Positions 26,255 to 35,580 of a DNA stretch of 64,000 nt are shown here, in pieces (positions within the stretch are counted from its first letter, which is position 1; every line of letters begins with the position of its first letter). The notes under the pieces were generated by a model. The model was given only the letters and a program-made list of their open reading frames with translations, was not told the DNA's origin and did no database searches. The translations under genes were made by a program, and so were the position numbers. Source of the stretch: Kribbella solani (lineage in GTDB: Bacteria; Actinomycetota; Actinomycetes; Propionibacteriales; Kribbellaceae); the NCBI RefSeq assembly GCF_014205295.1, contig NZ_JACHNF010000001.1, positions 7,130,001-7,194,000 on the forward strand, read 5' to 3'.

Positions 26255-27730
26255 GTGACTTCCCATCGCCCCGCGGCGGTCGTGATCATGGCCGCCGGTC
26301 TCGGAACCCGGATGAAATCCGCGACCCCGAAGGTGCTGCACGAGATCGGCGGGCGCAGCCTCGTCGGGCATGCCGTGGTGACCGCCCGGGCGCTCAGCCC
26401 GGAACACCTGGTGGTCGTCGTCGGCAACGGCCGTGAACTGGTCGAGGAGCACCTGAAGGCCGTCGATCCGGAGGTCCGGACCGCTGTCCAGGAGCAGCAG
26501 CTCGGTACGGGGGACGCCGTCCGCGCCGGGCTGACCGCCGTACCCGGCGACTTCGACGGCTCGGTGATCGTCACGTCGGGTGACGTACCGCTGCTCGAGG
26601 CGGAGACGCTGCACGAGCTGGTCGCGGCGCACGACAAGGACGGCAACGCGGTCACCGTGCTGACCGCGCGGGTGCCGGACCCGACCGGGTACGGGCGGAT
26701 CGTGCAGGGCGCGGATGGGACCGTCGCGGCGATCGTCGAGCACAAGGACGCCACCGCCGAGCAGCGCGCGATCGACGAGATCAACGCCGGCATCTACGTC
26801 TTCGACGCGGCTACCCTGCGTGACGGTTTGAGCCGGCTGACCACCGACAACGCGCAGGGTGAGCTGTACCTGACCGACGTACTGGGCATCGCCCGCACCG
26901 ACGGCAAGCGGGTCGGGTCGCATGTGACCGGCGACGCGATGCAGACCGAGGGCGTCAACGACCGGGTCCAGCTCGCTACGCTCCGTGCCGAGCTGAACCG
27001 CCGGACGCTGCTGCGGCACATGCGCGAAGGCGTCACGATCGTCGACCCGAACACGACCTGGATCGACAGTACGGTCGACCTCGCCCGTGACGTCACGCTG
27101 CTGCCGAACACCCAGCTGCACGGCGCCACCACGGTCGGTACGGGTACGACGATCGGCCCGGACACCACGCTGACCGATCTCGAGATCGGCGCGAACGCGA
27201 CCATCATCCGTACCCACGGGTCACTCGCCGTGATCGGTGACGGCGCTTCGGTCGGGCCGTTCGCGTACCTGCGGCCGGGGACCAAACTCGGCGTGAAGGG
27301 CAAGATCGGGACCTTCGTCGAGACCAAGAACTCGACCATCGGCGACGGTGCGAAGGTGCCACATCTGACGTACGCCGGGGATGCCACCATCGGCGAGGGC
27401 GCCAACATCGGGGCGGGCACGATCTTCGCGAACTACGACGGCGTGGCGAAGCATCCGACCCATGTCGGGAAGCACTCGTTCATCGGCAGCAACTCGGTGC
27501 TGGTGGCGCCGCGGACGATCGCGGACGGGGCGTACCTGGCCGCCGGGACCGCGCTGACCGAGGACGTCGGGCCGGGCGAGATCGCGGTCGCCCGCGGCCG
27601 GCAGCGCAACATCAAGGGCTGGGTCGAGCGCAAGCGCCCCGGCACCAAGACCGCCGCCGCCGCCGAAGCCGCCCTCGCCGCCCAGGACGAGCAGGACGAG
27701 CAGGCGCGGCCGGGTGAGCGCGGCGAGTAG
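26255..27730 (+). CDS. glmU: bifunctional UDP-GlcNAc pyrophosphorylase / glucosamine-1-phosphate acetyltransferase
   Basis: Makes UDP-N-acetylglucosamine for peptidoglycan and mycothiol. Residues 1-230 are the nucleotidyltransferase (MAAGLGTRMKSATPKVLHEI, QLGTGDAVRAG, SGDVPLL, INAGIYVF). From ~250 on there is a left-handed beta-helix acetyltransferase of hexapeptide repeats (TVGTGTTIGPDTTL, ATIGEGANIGAGTIFANYDG), with the conserved NYDG, KHSFIGSN and AGTALTEDV elements. 491 aa, normal, with a short Ala/Glu-rich tail. GTG start at 26255 with GAGGAG 11 nt upstream. prs follows after 43 nt, the usual actinobacterial pairing. Confidence 0.97.
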   Translation: MTSHRPAAVVIMAAGLGTRMKSATPKVLHEIGGRSLVGHAVVTARALSPEHLVVVVGNGRELVEEHLKAVDPEVRTAVQEQQLGTGDAVRAGLTAVPGDFDGSVIVTSGDVPLLEAETLHELVAAHDKDGNAVTVLTARVPDPTGYGRIVQGADGTVAAIVEHKDATAEQRAIDEINAGIYVFDAATLRDGLSRLTTDNAQGELYLTDVLGIARTDGKRVGSHVTGDAMQTEGVNDRVQLATLRAELNRRTLLRHMREGVTIVDPNTTWIDSTVDLARDVTLLPNTQLHGATTVGTGTTIGPDTTLTDLEIGANATIIRTHGSLAVIGDGASVGPFAYLRPGTKLGVKGKIGTFVETKNSTIGDGAKVPHLTYAGDATIGEGANIGAGTIFANYDGVAKHPTHVGKHSFIGSNSVLVAPRTIADGAYLAAGTALTEDVGPGEIAVARGRQRNIKGWVERKRPGTKTAAAAEAALAAQDEQDEQARPGERGE

Positions 27731-27773
27731 CGGGAATCAGCGGGTCAGCGAGATCAACGGGAGGCGCGGGCGG

Positions 27774-28754
27774 ATGAGCGGGATGAAACGAACCACCGAG
27801 AAGAACCTGATGGTCTTCTCCGGCCGGGCCCATCCCGGTCTGGCCGCGGAGGTCGCCGAGGAGCTCGGCTCCGGCCTGGTGCCGACCCAGGCGTACGACT
27901 TCGCCAACGGCGAGATCTACGTCCGGTTCGAGGAGTCGGTCCGGGGCAGCGACGCGTTCGTGATCCAGAGCCACACGTCGCCGATCAACGAGTGGATCAT
28001 GGAGCAGCTGATCATGGTCGACGCGCTGAAGCGGGCGTCGGCCAAGCGGATCACCGTGGTGCTGCCGTTCTACGGGTACGCGCGGCAGGACAAGAAGCAC
28101 CGCGGCCGGGAGCCGATCTCGGCGCGGCTGATGGCGGACCTGTTCAAGACCGCGGGCGCGAACCGGCTGATCTGCGTCGACCTGCACACGTCGCAGATCC
28201 AGGGTTTCTTCGACGGCCCGGTTGATCATTTGATGGCGCTGCCGATCCTGAGCGACTACGTGGCGCGGAAGTACGGCGATCAGCAGCTGGCCGTGGTCTC
28301 GCCGGACGCCGGCCGGATCAAGGTCGCCGAGCAGTGGTCGGCCCGGCTCGGCGGCGCGCCGCTGGCGTTCATCCACAAGACCCGCGACATCGACCGGCCG
28401 AACGAGACGGTCGCGAACCGGGTCGTCGGTGAGGTGAAGGGCCGGGTCTGCATCCTGGTCGACGACATGATCGACACCGCCGGCACGATCACCAAGGCGG
28501 CCGACGCGCTGTACGCCGAGGGTGCCGCCGGGGTGGTGATCGCGGCCACGCACGCGATCCTGTCCGGGCCCGCGGTGGACCGGCTGAAGAACTGCCAGGC
28601 CAGCGAGGTGATCGTCACCAACACGCTGCCGATCGCGGAGGAACGCCGCTTCGACAAGCTGACCGAGCTGTCGATCGCGCCGCTGATCAGCCGCGCGATC
28701 CGCGAAGTCTTCGAAGACGGCTCGGTAACCAGCCTGTTCGAAGGCCGCGCCTGA
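27774..28754 (+). CDS. prs: ribose-phosphate pyrophosphokinase (PRPP synthetase)
   Basis: Transfers pyrophosphate from ATP to ribose-5-phosphate, giving PRPP for nucleotide, His and Trp synthesis. Seen: FANGEIYVRFEESVRGSD, the catalytic flexible-loop region PYGYARQDKKHRGREP (as PFYGYARQDKKHRGREPIS), VDLHTSQIQGFFDGPVDHL, VSPDAGRIKVAE and the PRPP-binding CILVDDMIDTAGTITKAADA. The frame is open to 27714; the ATG at 27774 (GGGAGGCGCGGGCGG upstream) is chosen, and another ATG lies three codons later. About 326 aa, the normal length. Cytosolic hexamer in the family. Confidence 0.97.
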   Translation: MSGMKRTTEKNLMVFSGRAHPGLAAEVAEELGSGLVPTQAYDFANGEIYVRFEESVRGSDAFVIQSHTSPINEWIMEQLIMVDALKRASAKRITVVLPFYGYARQDKKHRGREPISARLMADLFKTAGANRLICVDLHTSQIQGFFDGPVDHLMALPILSDYVARKYGDQQLAVVSPDAGRIKVAEQWSARLGGAPLAFIHKTRDIDRPNETVANRVVGEVKGRVCILVDDMIDTAGTITKAADALYAEGAAGVVIAATHAILSGPAVDRLKNCQASEVIVTNTLPIAEERRFDKLTELSIAPLISRAIREVFEDGSVTSLFEGRA

Positions 28755-28784
28755 CCCAGACCCGCCTGAGAACAAGGGCCGAAC

Positions 28785-29005
28785 TCATCTAGTCCGGTAG
28801 TCCTCAAACACGTACGCCGGAACGCGCTCCGCGATCCCGCCCAGCGCCGACGTCACCTCGGTCACCCGCGGAGCAGTCCAGTAACCAACCCGATGCGCGC
28901 GGCCTCGGCCGTTCTGCCGGTGAAGAAGGCAGTGCGACGGCGTACTGAGCGCAGGTACAACAGCAGCAGGCCGCCGGCGGACGCGATCAGGATAAGGATG
29001 GTCAT
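28785..29005 (-). pseudogene. degenerate tandem copy of the upstream DUF3137-like gene
   Basis: The ATG at 29005 overlaps the stop of the intact gene (ATGA). It opens with one membrane segment, MTILILIASAGGLLLLYLRS, and RRRTAFFTGRTAEAARIG, then stops. In another frame the sequence continues YWTAPRVTEVTSALGGIAER to VPAYVFEDYRTR and ends at 28785. That ending matches the C-terminus of the intact neighbour (RLIDLIPPFVLRDYGQPTYR). So the first ~40 and last ~30 residues remain, with the middle deleted and a frame change. Confidence 0.6.
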
Positions 29006-29676
29006 CGGTACGTCGGCTGGCCGTAGTCGCGGAGTACGAAGGGTGGGATCAGGTCGATCAGCCGGGTCATCGCCTCCAGCCGGGCGTGCACATCCGGTAC
29101 GTGGAAGCCGCCGACGCCCCACGTGACGAACGCGTTGCCGGAGATCAGCCACTCCAGGGCCGGGTTGTACTGGACGCACTCCATCATCCGCGGATGCATG
29201 ACCGCCGACCCGTACCGGTCGTCGTCGCAGTCGACCCGGAACTGCTCGTTGAAGGCGGCGTTCTCCAGTTCGAGGTCGCGGCCGTGGAACATCCGGCGCA
29301 GGCCGGTTTCGCGGGTGATCATCAGCGGCGGCAGCGCGACCGGGAGGTTCAGGGCAACGAAGTGCACGTGGTGCGTGGACTGCGTCTTCCCGTTGCTGGT
29401 CACGTAGCGGTAGTCGAACAGGTACATGCCGCGACCGCGGTACGAGCCGGCCCACGCTTCCGTGACGTCGCCGCCCGCCGGGAACACGCTGCCGGCGATC
29501 TGTAGCAGCCACGGGTCCGGCGGGACCAGGTACCACCCGGATGCCGCCGCCTGGGCGGCCCGCTCCTGCGCCAGCGCGCGCCGGCGGCGGCCGTTCCGCA
29601 GGACCAGCGCGACCAGGCCGAGGACGACCAGCATCAGGACCAGCGGAATGAGCAGGGCAAAGAACGAGATCACCAC
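29002..29676 (-). CDS. membrane-anchored DUF3137-like protein
   Basis: 224-residue protein with an N-terminal membrane anchor (FFALLIPLVLMLVVLGLVALVL) followed by a basic cluster NGRRRR and a soluble domain. The pattern FDYRYVTSNGK, VALNLPVALPPLMITRE, NEQFRVDCDDDRYGSAVMHP and ALEWLISGNAF resembles the DUF3137 family (unknown function). The start is uncertain: GTG codons at 29676 and 29673 begin the hydrophobic segment; an upstream ATG would start inside the inverted repeat at 29692. A broken paralogue follows directly, so the locus once encoded two related proteins. Confidence 0.65.
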   Translation of the reverse strand: MVISFFALLIPLVLMLVVLGLVALVLRNGRRRRALAQERAAQAAASGWYLVPPDPWLLQIAGSVFPAGGDVTEAWAGSYRGRGMYLFDYRYVTSNGKTQSTHHVHFVALNLPVALPPLMITRETGLRRMFHGRDLELENAAFNEQFRVDCDDDRYGSAVMHPRMMECVQYNPALEWLISGNAFVTWGVGGFHVPDVHARLEAMTRLIDLIPPFVLRDYGQPTYR

Positions 29677-29691
29677 CGCAAGGTACCGAGG

Positions 29692-29794
29692 TCGGCAGGT
29701 CGACAGTACGTATACGCCCACTGGGCGCCGCGGTAGGCGGGGCGGGCGGCCGGATCGTGGGTCAGTGGACATATACGTACTGTCCAACTGCCGA
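29692..29794. repeat. long inverted repeat with 32-bp arms
   Basis: Arms 29692-29723 and 29763-29794 match at 28 of 32 positions (core GACAGTACGTATA), with a 39-nt GC-rich loop. It lies just upstream of the membrane-anchored protein and on the far side of the rplY promoter region. It has the shape of copies A-C but no sequence in common with them. Confidence 0.7.
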
Positions 29795-30020
29795 AGGTGC
29801 GGGCGGGGGAGGGTGGATTTCCCGTCTGGGCGGGCTCGTGGGTAGACTGTTTTGGTTGCCTCGGCGAGGGACGCCCCCCGAGAAGTATGGGCGCGGCTCC
29901 GTGATCGACGCGGTGGTTCGTTGCCTGACGCCTTCCCCGGGGTCAGCAGGCGCCCGCTGAGGCCGCAGCCTAGTTCCACCCAGTCAACAGATCACCGCAA
30001 CGCTTTTGAGGAGTTCAGTC
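29795..30020. other. rplY upstream region
   Basis: About 225 nt between the inverted repeat and rplY. No reading frame I can support. It must hold the promoter of the rplY-pth-mfd run. A TAGACTGTTTTGG patch near 29843 is the only AT-rich spot. A ribosomal-protein leader structure was looked for and not seen. Confidence 0.4.
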
Positions 30021-30641
30021 GTGGCCGAGGTCAAGATCCAAGCCGAATCACGGACGGAGTTCGGCAAGGGGGCTGCCCGCCGAATCCGCCGGGACAACAA
30101 GGTTCCCGCTGTCCTCTACGGCCACGGCAGTGACCCGGTGCACATCACGCTGCCCGGTCACGACACCATGCTGGCCCTGAAGACCGCCAACGCCCTGCTG
30201 TTCATCGAGGTCGAGGGTGGCGAGTCCCACCTGGCGCTGCCGAAGCAGGTCCAGCGCGACCCGCTGAAGGGCTACATCGAGCACGTCGACCTGGTCATCG
30301 TCAAGCGTGGCGAGAAGGTTCAGGTCGAGGTCGCGGTGCACCTCGAGGGCGAGGCCGTCTCGGACGCGCTGGTCGTCACCGAGCACCCGTCGATCCTGGT
30401 CGAGGCCGAGGCGACGCACATCCCGGAGAGCATCACCGTCTCCGTCGAGGGCCTCGAGATCGGCGCCCAGATCCACGCGTCCGACCTGACCCTGCCGACC
30501 GGCGCCACGCTGGCGATCGAGCCGGACACCCTGGTCGTGAACGTCACCGCCCAGCCGACCGCCGAGCAGGTGGACGCGGAGCTGGCCGAGGCCGAGGCGG
30601 GCGTGGAGAAGGACGAGCCGGTGGCCGCCGCCGCCGAGTAG
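30021..30641 (+). CDS. rplY: 50S ribosomal protein L25 (CTC form)
   Basis: 5S-rRNA-binding ribosomal protein, long CTC/TL5 form (206 aa). N-terminal L25 domain (1-90): AESRTEFGKGAARRIRR, VLYGHGSDPVHITLPG, HLALPKQVQRDPLKG; C-terminal beta domain (~95-185) with VQVEVAVHLEGEA and THIPESITVSVEGLEIG; and an acidic Ala/Glu tail. GTG at 30021 with GAGGAG 8 nt before; an upstream in-frame TTG at 30006 is rejected because it precedes the SD. It leads the rplY-pth-mfd order conserved in actinobacteria. Confidence 0.97.
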   Translation: MAEVKIQAESRTEFGKGAARRIRRDNKVPAVLYGHGSDPVHITLPGHDTMLALKTANALLFIEVEGGESHLALPKQVQRDPLKGYIEHVDLVIVKRGEKVQVEVAVHLEGEAVSDALVVTEHPSILVEAEATHIPESITVSVEGLEIGAQIHASDLTLPTGATLAIEPDTLVVNVTAQPTAEQVDAELAEAEAGVEKDEPVAAAAE

Positions 30642-30686
30642 TCTGCAGGCGGCAGCACCAACAGAACCTCTGGAGGGCCGGGATCC

Positions 30687-31262
30687 GTGGCGGACGACGT
30701 GTGGTTGGTCGTCGGACTGGGGAATCCCGGCCCTTCGTACGCCCGGACCCGGCACAACATCGGTCACCTGGTGGCCGACGAGCTGGCGGCCCGGACGGGT
30801 ACCAAGTGGAAGCAGAGCAAGCAGGTCAAGGCCGAGGTGATCGAGACCCGGATCAGCGGCCTGCGGACGGTGCTGGCCAAGCCCCGCGCGTACATGAACG
30901 AGTCCGGCGGACCGGTCTCCGGGCTGTTGAAGTTCTTCAAGCTGGACCCGGCCAACCTGGTCGTCGTGCACGACGAGCTGGACATCGACTTCGGCGTGCT
31001 GCGGTGCAAGTTCGGCGGCGGCGACAACGGCCACAACGGCCTCCGGTCGGTGCGGAAGTCGGTTGGCACCGGTGAGTACTATCGAGTCCGGTTCGGGGTG
31101 GGTCGTCCGCCGGGCCGGCAGAACCCCGCCGACTTCGTCCTGAACGAGTTCTCCGCGGCCGAACGCAAGGACCTTCCGTTCGCCGTCGACCGGACCGCGG
31201 ACGCGGTCGAGTGCCTGCTCACCGACGGCCTCGAGTCCACCCAAGGACGGTACAACTCTTGA
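30687..31262 (+). CDS. pth: peptidyl-tRNA hydrolase
   Basis: Releases tRNA from prematurely dropped peptidyl-tRNA. Seen: VVGLGNPGPSYARTRHNIG with the substrate-binding Asn and catalytic His, KPRAYMNESGGPV, VVHDELDIDFG with the Asp that orients the His, GGGDNGHNGLRSV and YYRVRFGVGRP. 191 aa, normal. GTG start at 30687 with GGAGGGCCGGGATCC upstream. 45 nt after rplY and 13 nt before mfd, so the three genes are probably co-transcribed. Confidence 0.97.
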   Translation: MADDVWLVVGLGNPGPSYARTRHNIGHLVADELAARTGTKWKQSKQVKAEVIETRISGLRTVLAKPRAYMNESGGPVSGLLKFFKLDPANLVVVHDELDIDFGVLRCKFGGGDNGHNGLRSVRKSVGTGEYYRVRFGVGRPPGRQNPADFVLNEFSAAERKDLPFAVDRTADAVECLLTDGLESTQGRYNS

Positions 31263-31275
31263 AGCTGGACAACTC

Positions 31276-34200
31276 GTGAAACTGCGCGGCCTGGTCGACA
31301 CCCTGATCACCGACCCGGTGCTGGCCGGCGCCGTCCGGGACGCCCGCGGCGACGACGTCACGACCCTCGACCTGAGTGCGCCCGGTCCGGTACGCCCGGT
31401 GGTGCTCGCCGCGCTGGCCGCGAGCCGGAACGGCGCCGACCGGCCGGTGCTCGCCGTCACTGCCACGTTCCGCGAGGCCGAGGAACTGACCGAGGCGCTG
31501 CAGTGCCTGGTCGAAGAGCCGAGCACCGTCGCGTACTACCCGGCCTGGGAGACGCTTCCGCACGAGCGGTTGTCGCCGCGTTCCGACACGGTCGGCCGCC
31601 GCCTCGCCGTACTGCGCCGGCTCGTCCATCCGGACCCGTCGGACGAGACCACCGGACCGATCAAGATCCTGGTCGCGCCGGTGCGGTCGGTGCTGCAGCC
31701 GCAGGTCGCCGGGCTGGCCGACCTGAAGCCGGTGCAGTTGCATGTCGGTGATTCGGCCGAGCTCGAAGATGTCGTCGAGCGGCTCGCCGGCGCCGCGTAC
31801 CACCGGGTCGATCTGGTCGAGCGGCGCGGTGAGTTCGCCGTCCGCGGCGGCATCATCGACGTGTTTCCGCCGACCGAGGAGCACCCGCTCCGGGTCGACT
31901 TCTTCGGCGACGACGTCGAGGAGATCCGGTACTTCGCGGTCGCCGATCAGCGTTCGCTGGATGCGGCCGAGCACGGCCTGTGGGCGCCGCCCTGCCGTGA
32001 GCTGCTGCTGACCGACGAGGTCCGCACGCGCGCCGCCGTACTGGCCAAGGAGCACCCCGAGCTGGCCGAGCTGTTCGAGAAGCTCGCCGAGGGGCATGCC
32101 GTCGAGGGGATGGAGTCGCTGGCTCCGGTGCTCGTCGACGACATGGAGCTGCTGGTCGACCTGATGCCGGCCGGTACGCATGTGGTCGTCAGCGATCCGG
32201 AGCGGGTACGGGCGCGGGCGCATGATCTGGTCGCGACCAGCCAGGAGTTCCTGGAAGCGTCCTGGGCCGCCGCAGCCGGTGGTGGCGAGGCACCGATCGA
32301 CCTGGGCGCGGCCGCGTACATGTCGCTGGGTGACGTCCGGTCGCAGGCGCTGGGCAAGGGTCTGGCCTGGTGGAGTCTGTCGCCGTTCGCGGCCGCACCG
32401 ACCGATGCGACGCCCGAGCTGCGGGACTCGATGGGCGAGCGGATCGCGTTCGACATCGACACCGAGGCCGGGGCGGTCAGCAGCCGCATCCTCGCCGTTC
32501 GCGAGGTCGATCCGTACCGGGGTGAGACCGGCGCGGCGGCCGAGGACATTCGCGGCTGGCTGCGGGGCGGCTGGCGGGTCGTCTGCGTCACGGAGGGGCA
32601 CGGTCCCGCGCAGCGGCTGGCCGAGGTGTTCTCCGAGGCCGAGCTGCCGGCCCGCCTGGTCGACGAGATCGCGGGAGTGCCGGAGCCCGGCGTGGTGCTG
32701 ATCTCGCAGGGCCAGCTGGAGCAGGGTTTCGTTGCCGAGGGCATCAAGTTCGCGGTACTCACCGAGAACGACCTGTCCGGGCAGCGATCGGCGGCCGAAC
32801 GGCGTTCCCAGCAACGGATGCCGTCCCGCCGGAAGAAGACGATCGACCCGCTGGAGCTGCAGCCCGGCGACCACGTCGTGCACGAACAGCACGGCGTCGG
32901 CCGGTACGTCGAGATGATGCAGCGGACGGTCGGATCGGGTTCACAAAAGGCCACCCGTGAGTACGTGGTGATCGAGTTCGCCGCCAGCAAGCGCGGTCAG
33001 CCCGGCGACCGGTTGTACGTACCGACTGATCAGCTTGACCAGGTCACCCGGTACGTCGGTGGCGAGCAGCCCACGCTGGACAAGATGGGCGGCGGCGACT
33101 GGGCCAAGCGCAAGGGCCGCGCCCGCAAGGCGGTCCGCCAGATCGCGGGCGAGCTGATCAAGCTGTACGCCGCGCGGCAGGCGACCAAGGGGCACGCGTT
33201 CGCGAAGGACACGCCCTGGCAGCGGGAGCTGGAGGACGCGTTCCCGTTCGTCGAGACGCCGGACCAGCTGGCCACGATCGACGACGTGAAGCACGACATG
33301 GAACGCATCACGCCGATGGACCGGATCGTCTGCGGTGACGTCGGTTACGGCAAGACCGAGATCGCCGTCCGGGCCGCGTTCAAGGCGGTGCAGGACGGCA
33401 AGCAGGTGGCGGTACTCGTGCCGACGACGCTGCTCGTACAGCAGCACTACGCGACCTTCGCCGAGCGGTACGCCGCGTTCCCGGTGAACGTCGCGCCGCT
33501 GTCGCGGTTCCAGACCGACAAGGAATCCAAGGCCGCGATGGACGGCCTCGCGGACGGGTCGATCGACGTCGTGATCGGTACCCATCGGCTGCTGTCCGGC
33601 GAGATGCAGTTCAAGGACCTCGGCCTGGTGATCGTCGACGAGGAGCAGCGGTTCGGCGTCGAGCACAAGGAGCAGCTGAAGCGGCTGCGCACGGCGGTCG
33701 ACGTACTGACCATGTCCGCGACGCCGATCCCGCGGACGCTGGAGATGTCGATCACGGGCATCCGCGAGATGTCCACGATCGCCACCCCACCGGAAGAACG
33801 GCACCCGGTGCTGACCTTCGTCGGCGCGTACGACGAGCACCAGGTGACCGCCGCGATCCGGCGCGAACTGCTCCGTGAGGGTCAGGTCTTCGTCGTCCAC
33901 AACCGGGTGAACACGATCGAGAAGGCGGCCGCGCGGATCCGCCAGCTGGTACCCGAGGCGCGCGTCTCGGTCGCGCACGGCCAGATGAACGAGCACACCC
34001 TGGAGAACGTGATCCAGGGCTTCTGGGAGAAGCAGTCCGACGTGATCGTGTGTACGACCATCGTCGAGTCCGGGATCGACATCTCGAACGCGAACACGAT
34101 GATCGTCGAGCGCTCCGACCTGCTCGGTCTGTCCCAGCTGCACCAGCTGCGTGGGCGGGTCGGCCGCGGCCGCGAACGGGCGTACGCGTACTTCTTCTTC

Positions 34201-34908
34201 CCGCCGGAGAAGCCGCTGACCGAGACCGCGCACGACCGGCTGGCCACGATCGCGCAGCACGCCGATCTGGGTGGCGGGATGGCGGTCGCGATGAAGGACC
34301 TGGAGATCCGCGGCGCCGGCAACCTGCTCGGCGGCGAACAGTCCGGGCACATCGCGGACGTCGGATTCGACCTGTACGTCCGGCTGGTCGGCGAGGCGGT
34401 CGCGGAGTACCGCGGCGACACCCAGGCCGAAGAGCCCGAGGTCAAGATCGAGCTGCCGATCGACGCGCATCTGCCGCACGACTACATCCCGTCCCAGCGG
34501 CTCCGGCTCGAGATGTACCAGCGGCTGGCGGCCGTACGCGACGCGGACGCGATCGCCGAGCTGGTGGAGGAGCTGCACGATCGGTACGGCGACATCCCGG
34601 CGGCCGTACTGAACCTGATCGAGGTGGCGAAGTTCCGCAACCACGCCCGCCGGGCCGGTCTGCACGACGTCACTCTGCAGGGGAACCTGATCCGTTTCGG
34701 GCCGGTCGAGCTGCCTGATTCGAAGGTGCTCCGGCTGAACAGGCTGTACCCGAAGAGTCTGGTGAAGCCGCAACTGCATACCATTCTGGTGCCACGACCT
34801 GCCACCAGGCCGATCGGCGGTCAGCCGCTCCGCGACCAGGAGTTGCTGCAGTGGTGCACCCGGTTGATCGACGACGTGATCGCCGAACCGATCGGAGTAC
34901 CGGCGTGA
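31276..34908 (+). CDS. mfd: transcription-repair coupling factor Mfd
   Basis: DNA translocase that removes stalled RNA polymerase and recruits UvrA. 1210 aa. Domains: UvrB-like UvrA-binding module (about 1-350), an RNA-polymerase-interacting CarD/TRCF domain near 525-600 (LQPGDHVVHEQHGVGRYVEM), superfamily-2 helicase lobes with Walker A CGDVGYGKTE (~687), DEEQ box IVDEEQRFGVEHKE (~787), SATPIPRTLEMS, and QLRGRVGRGRERAYAYFF; then a C-terminal TRCF domain (~1040-1140). All motifs are intact. GTG start; the stop overlaps an alternative start of the following lipoprotein gene. Confidence 0.97.
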   Translation: MKLRGLVDTLITDPVLAGAVRDARGDDVTTLDLSAPGPVRPVVLAALAASRNGADRPVLAVTATFREAEELTEALQCLVEEPSTVAYYPAWETLPHERLSPRSDTVGRRLAVLRRLVHPDPSDETTGPIKILVAPVRSVLQPQVAGLADLKPVQLHVGDSAELEDVVERLAGAAYHRVDLVERRGEFAVRGGIIDVFPPTEEHPLRVDFFGDDVEEIRYFAVADQRSLDAAEHGLWAPPCRELLLTDEVRTRAAVLAKEHPELAELFEKLAEGHAVEGMESLAPVLVDDMELLVDLMPAGTHVVVSDPERVRARAHDLVATSQEFLEASWAAAAGGGEAPIDLGAAAYMSLGDVRSQALGKGLAWWSLSPFAAAPTDATPELRDSMGERIAFDIDTEAGAVSSRILAVREVDPYRGETGAAAEDIRGWLRGGWRVVCVTEGHGPAQRLAEVFSEAELPARLVDEIAGVPEPGVVLISQGQLEQGFVAEGIKFAVLTENDLSGQRSAAERRSQQRMPSRRKKTIDPLELQPGDHVVHEQHGVGRYVEMMQRTVGSGSQKATREYVVIEFAASKRGQPGDRLYVPTDQLDQVTRYVGGEQPTLDKMGGGDWAKRKGRARKAVRQIAGELIKLYAARQATKGHAFAKDTPWQRELEDAFPFVETPDQLATIDDVKHDMERITPMDRIVCGDVGYGKTEIAVRAAFKAVQDGKQVAVLVPTTLLVQQHYATFAERYAAFPVNVAPLSRFQTDKESKAAMDGLADGSIDVVIGTHRLLSGEMQFKDLGLVIVDEEQRFGVEHKEQLKRLRTAVDVLTMSATPIPRTLEMSITGIREMSTIATPPEERHPVLTFVGAYDEHQVTAAIRRELLREGQVFVVHNRVNTIEKAAARIRQLVPEARVSVAHGQMNEHTLENVIQGFWEKQSDVIVCTTIVESGIDISNANTMIVERSDLLGLSQLHQLRGRVGRGRERAYAYFFFPPEKPLTETAHDRLATIAQHADLGGGMAVAMKDLEIRGAGNLLGGEQSGHIADVGFDLYVRLVGEAVAEYRGDTQAEEPEVKIELPIDAHLPHDYIPSQRLRLEMYQRLAAVRDADAIAELVEELHDRYGDIPAAVLNLIEVAKFRNHARRAGLHDVTLQGNLIRFGPVELPDSKVLRLNRLYPKSLVKPQLHTILVPRPATRPIGGQPLRDQELLQWCTRLIDDVIAEPIGVPA

Positions 34909-34946
34909 ACCTGACGACACACAGCGTGACTAGGCGAGGAGATTCG

Positions 34947-35576
34947 GTGAGCAGAGGGCGGAAGCTTGGGGCTCTCGGTGCGGCGGTGGCCACGGTGCTG
35001 CTGGCCGGCGGCTGCGCGGCGGGTACGCACCCGGGCGCGGCGGCCATGGTCGGCGGCACCGAGATCAGCATCGGCGACGTCGACAAGACCGCGCAGGCGG
35101 TGACCGCTGCGCTGGGGAAGAAGTACGACACCGCGTCCGCGCTGAGCGACATGGTCAGCAACGTGCTGGTCGAGAAGGTACAGCAGCAGAAGTCGATCAC
35201 GGTCACCCCGGCCGAGACCGCGGTGGCGGCGAAGGCAGTCGTCGGCGGCGACCAGCAGACGTACGAGAAGTTCCAGGCCGACTCGGTCGCGCGGGACTTC
35301 CTCAACCAGGTCGGCACCGCCGCGATCGTCACCGCCAAGCTCGGCGGCGGCACCGTCGAGGACCTGCAGAACCAGGCCAAGCTGCAGCAAGGCAGCGTGG
35401 CCCTGCGGGACGCCATGAAGAACGTCGACGTCACGATCGCGCCGCGCTTCGGGCAGTGGACCGACGGGCGGATCGACAGCGCGGTCTCCGGATCGCTGTC
35501 GGTGCTGTCGCCGCAGACGGCCGCGCAGCAGAAGGCCGCTCAGCAACAGCAGCAGCCGCAGCAGGGTCAGGGCTGA
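34947..35576 (+). CDS. SurA-N-like lipoprotein
   Basis: Exported lipoprotein (209 aa). Signal peptide with lipobox LLAGGC (Cys ~23) after SRGRKLGALGAAVATV. The mature part is helical, with PGAAAMVGGTEISIGDVDKT at the start, as in the N-terminal chaperone domain of SurA/PrsA-like proteins, but no PPIase domain. It ends in a Gln-rich tail. The GTG at 34947 has AGGAG 7 nt upstream; an earlier GTG overlapping the mfd stop is less likely. A lipoprotein between mfd and mazG or eno is typical of actinobacteria. The role in protein folding outside the cell is inferred. Confidence 0.82.
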   Translation: MSRGRKLGALGAAVATVLLAGGCAAGTHPGAAAMVGGTEISIGDVDKTAQAVTAALGKKYDTASALSDMVSNVLVEKVQQQKSITVTPAETAVAAKAVVGGDQQTYEKFQADSVARDFLNQVGTAAIVTAKLGGGTVEDLQNQAKLQQGSVALRDAMKNVDVTIAPRFGQWTDGRIDSAVSGSLSVLSPQTAAQQKAAQQQQQPQQGQG

Positions 35577-35580
35577 TCCG

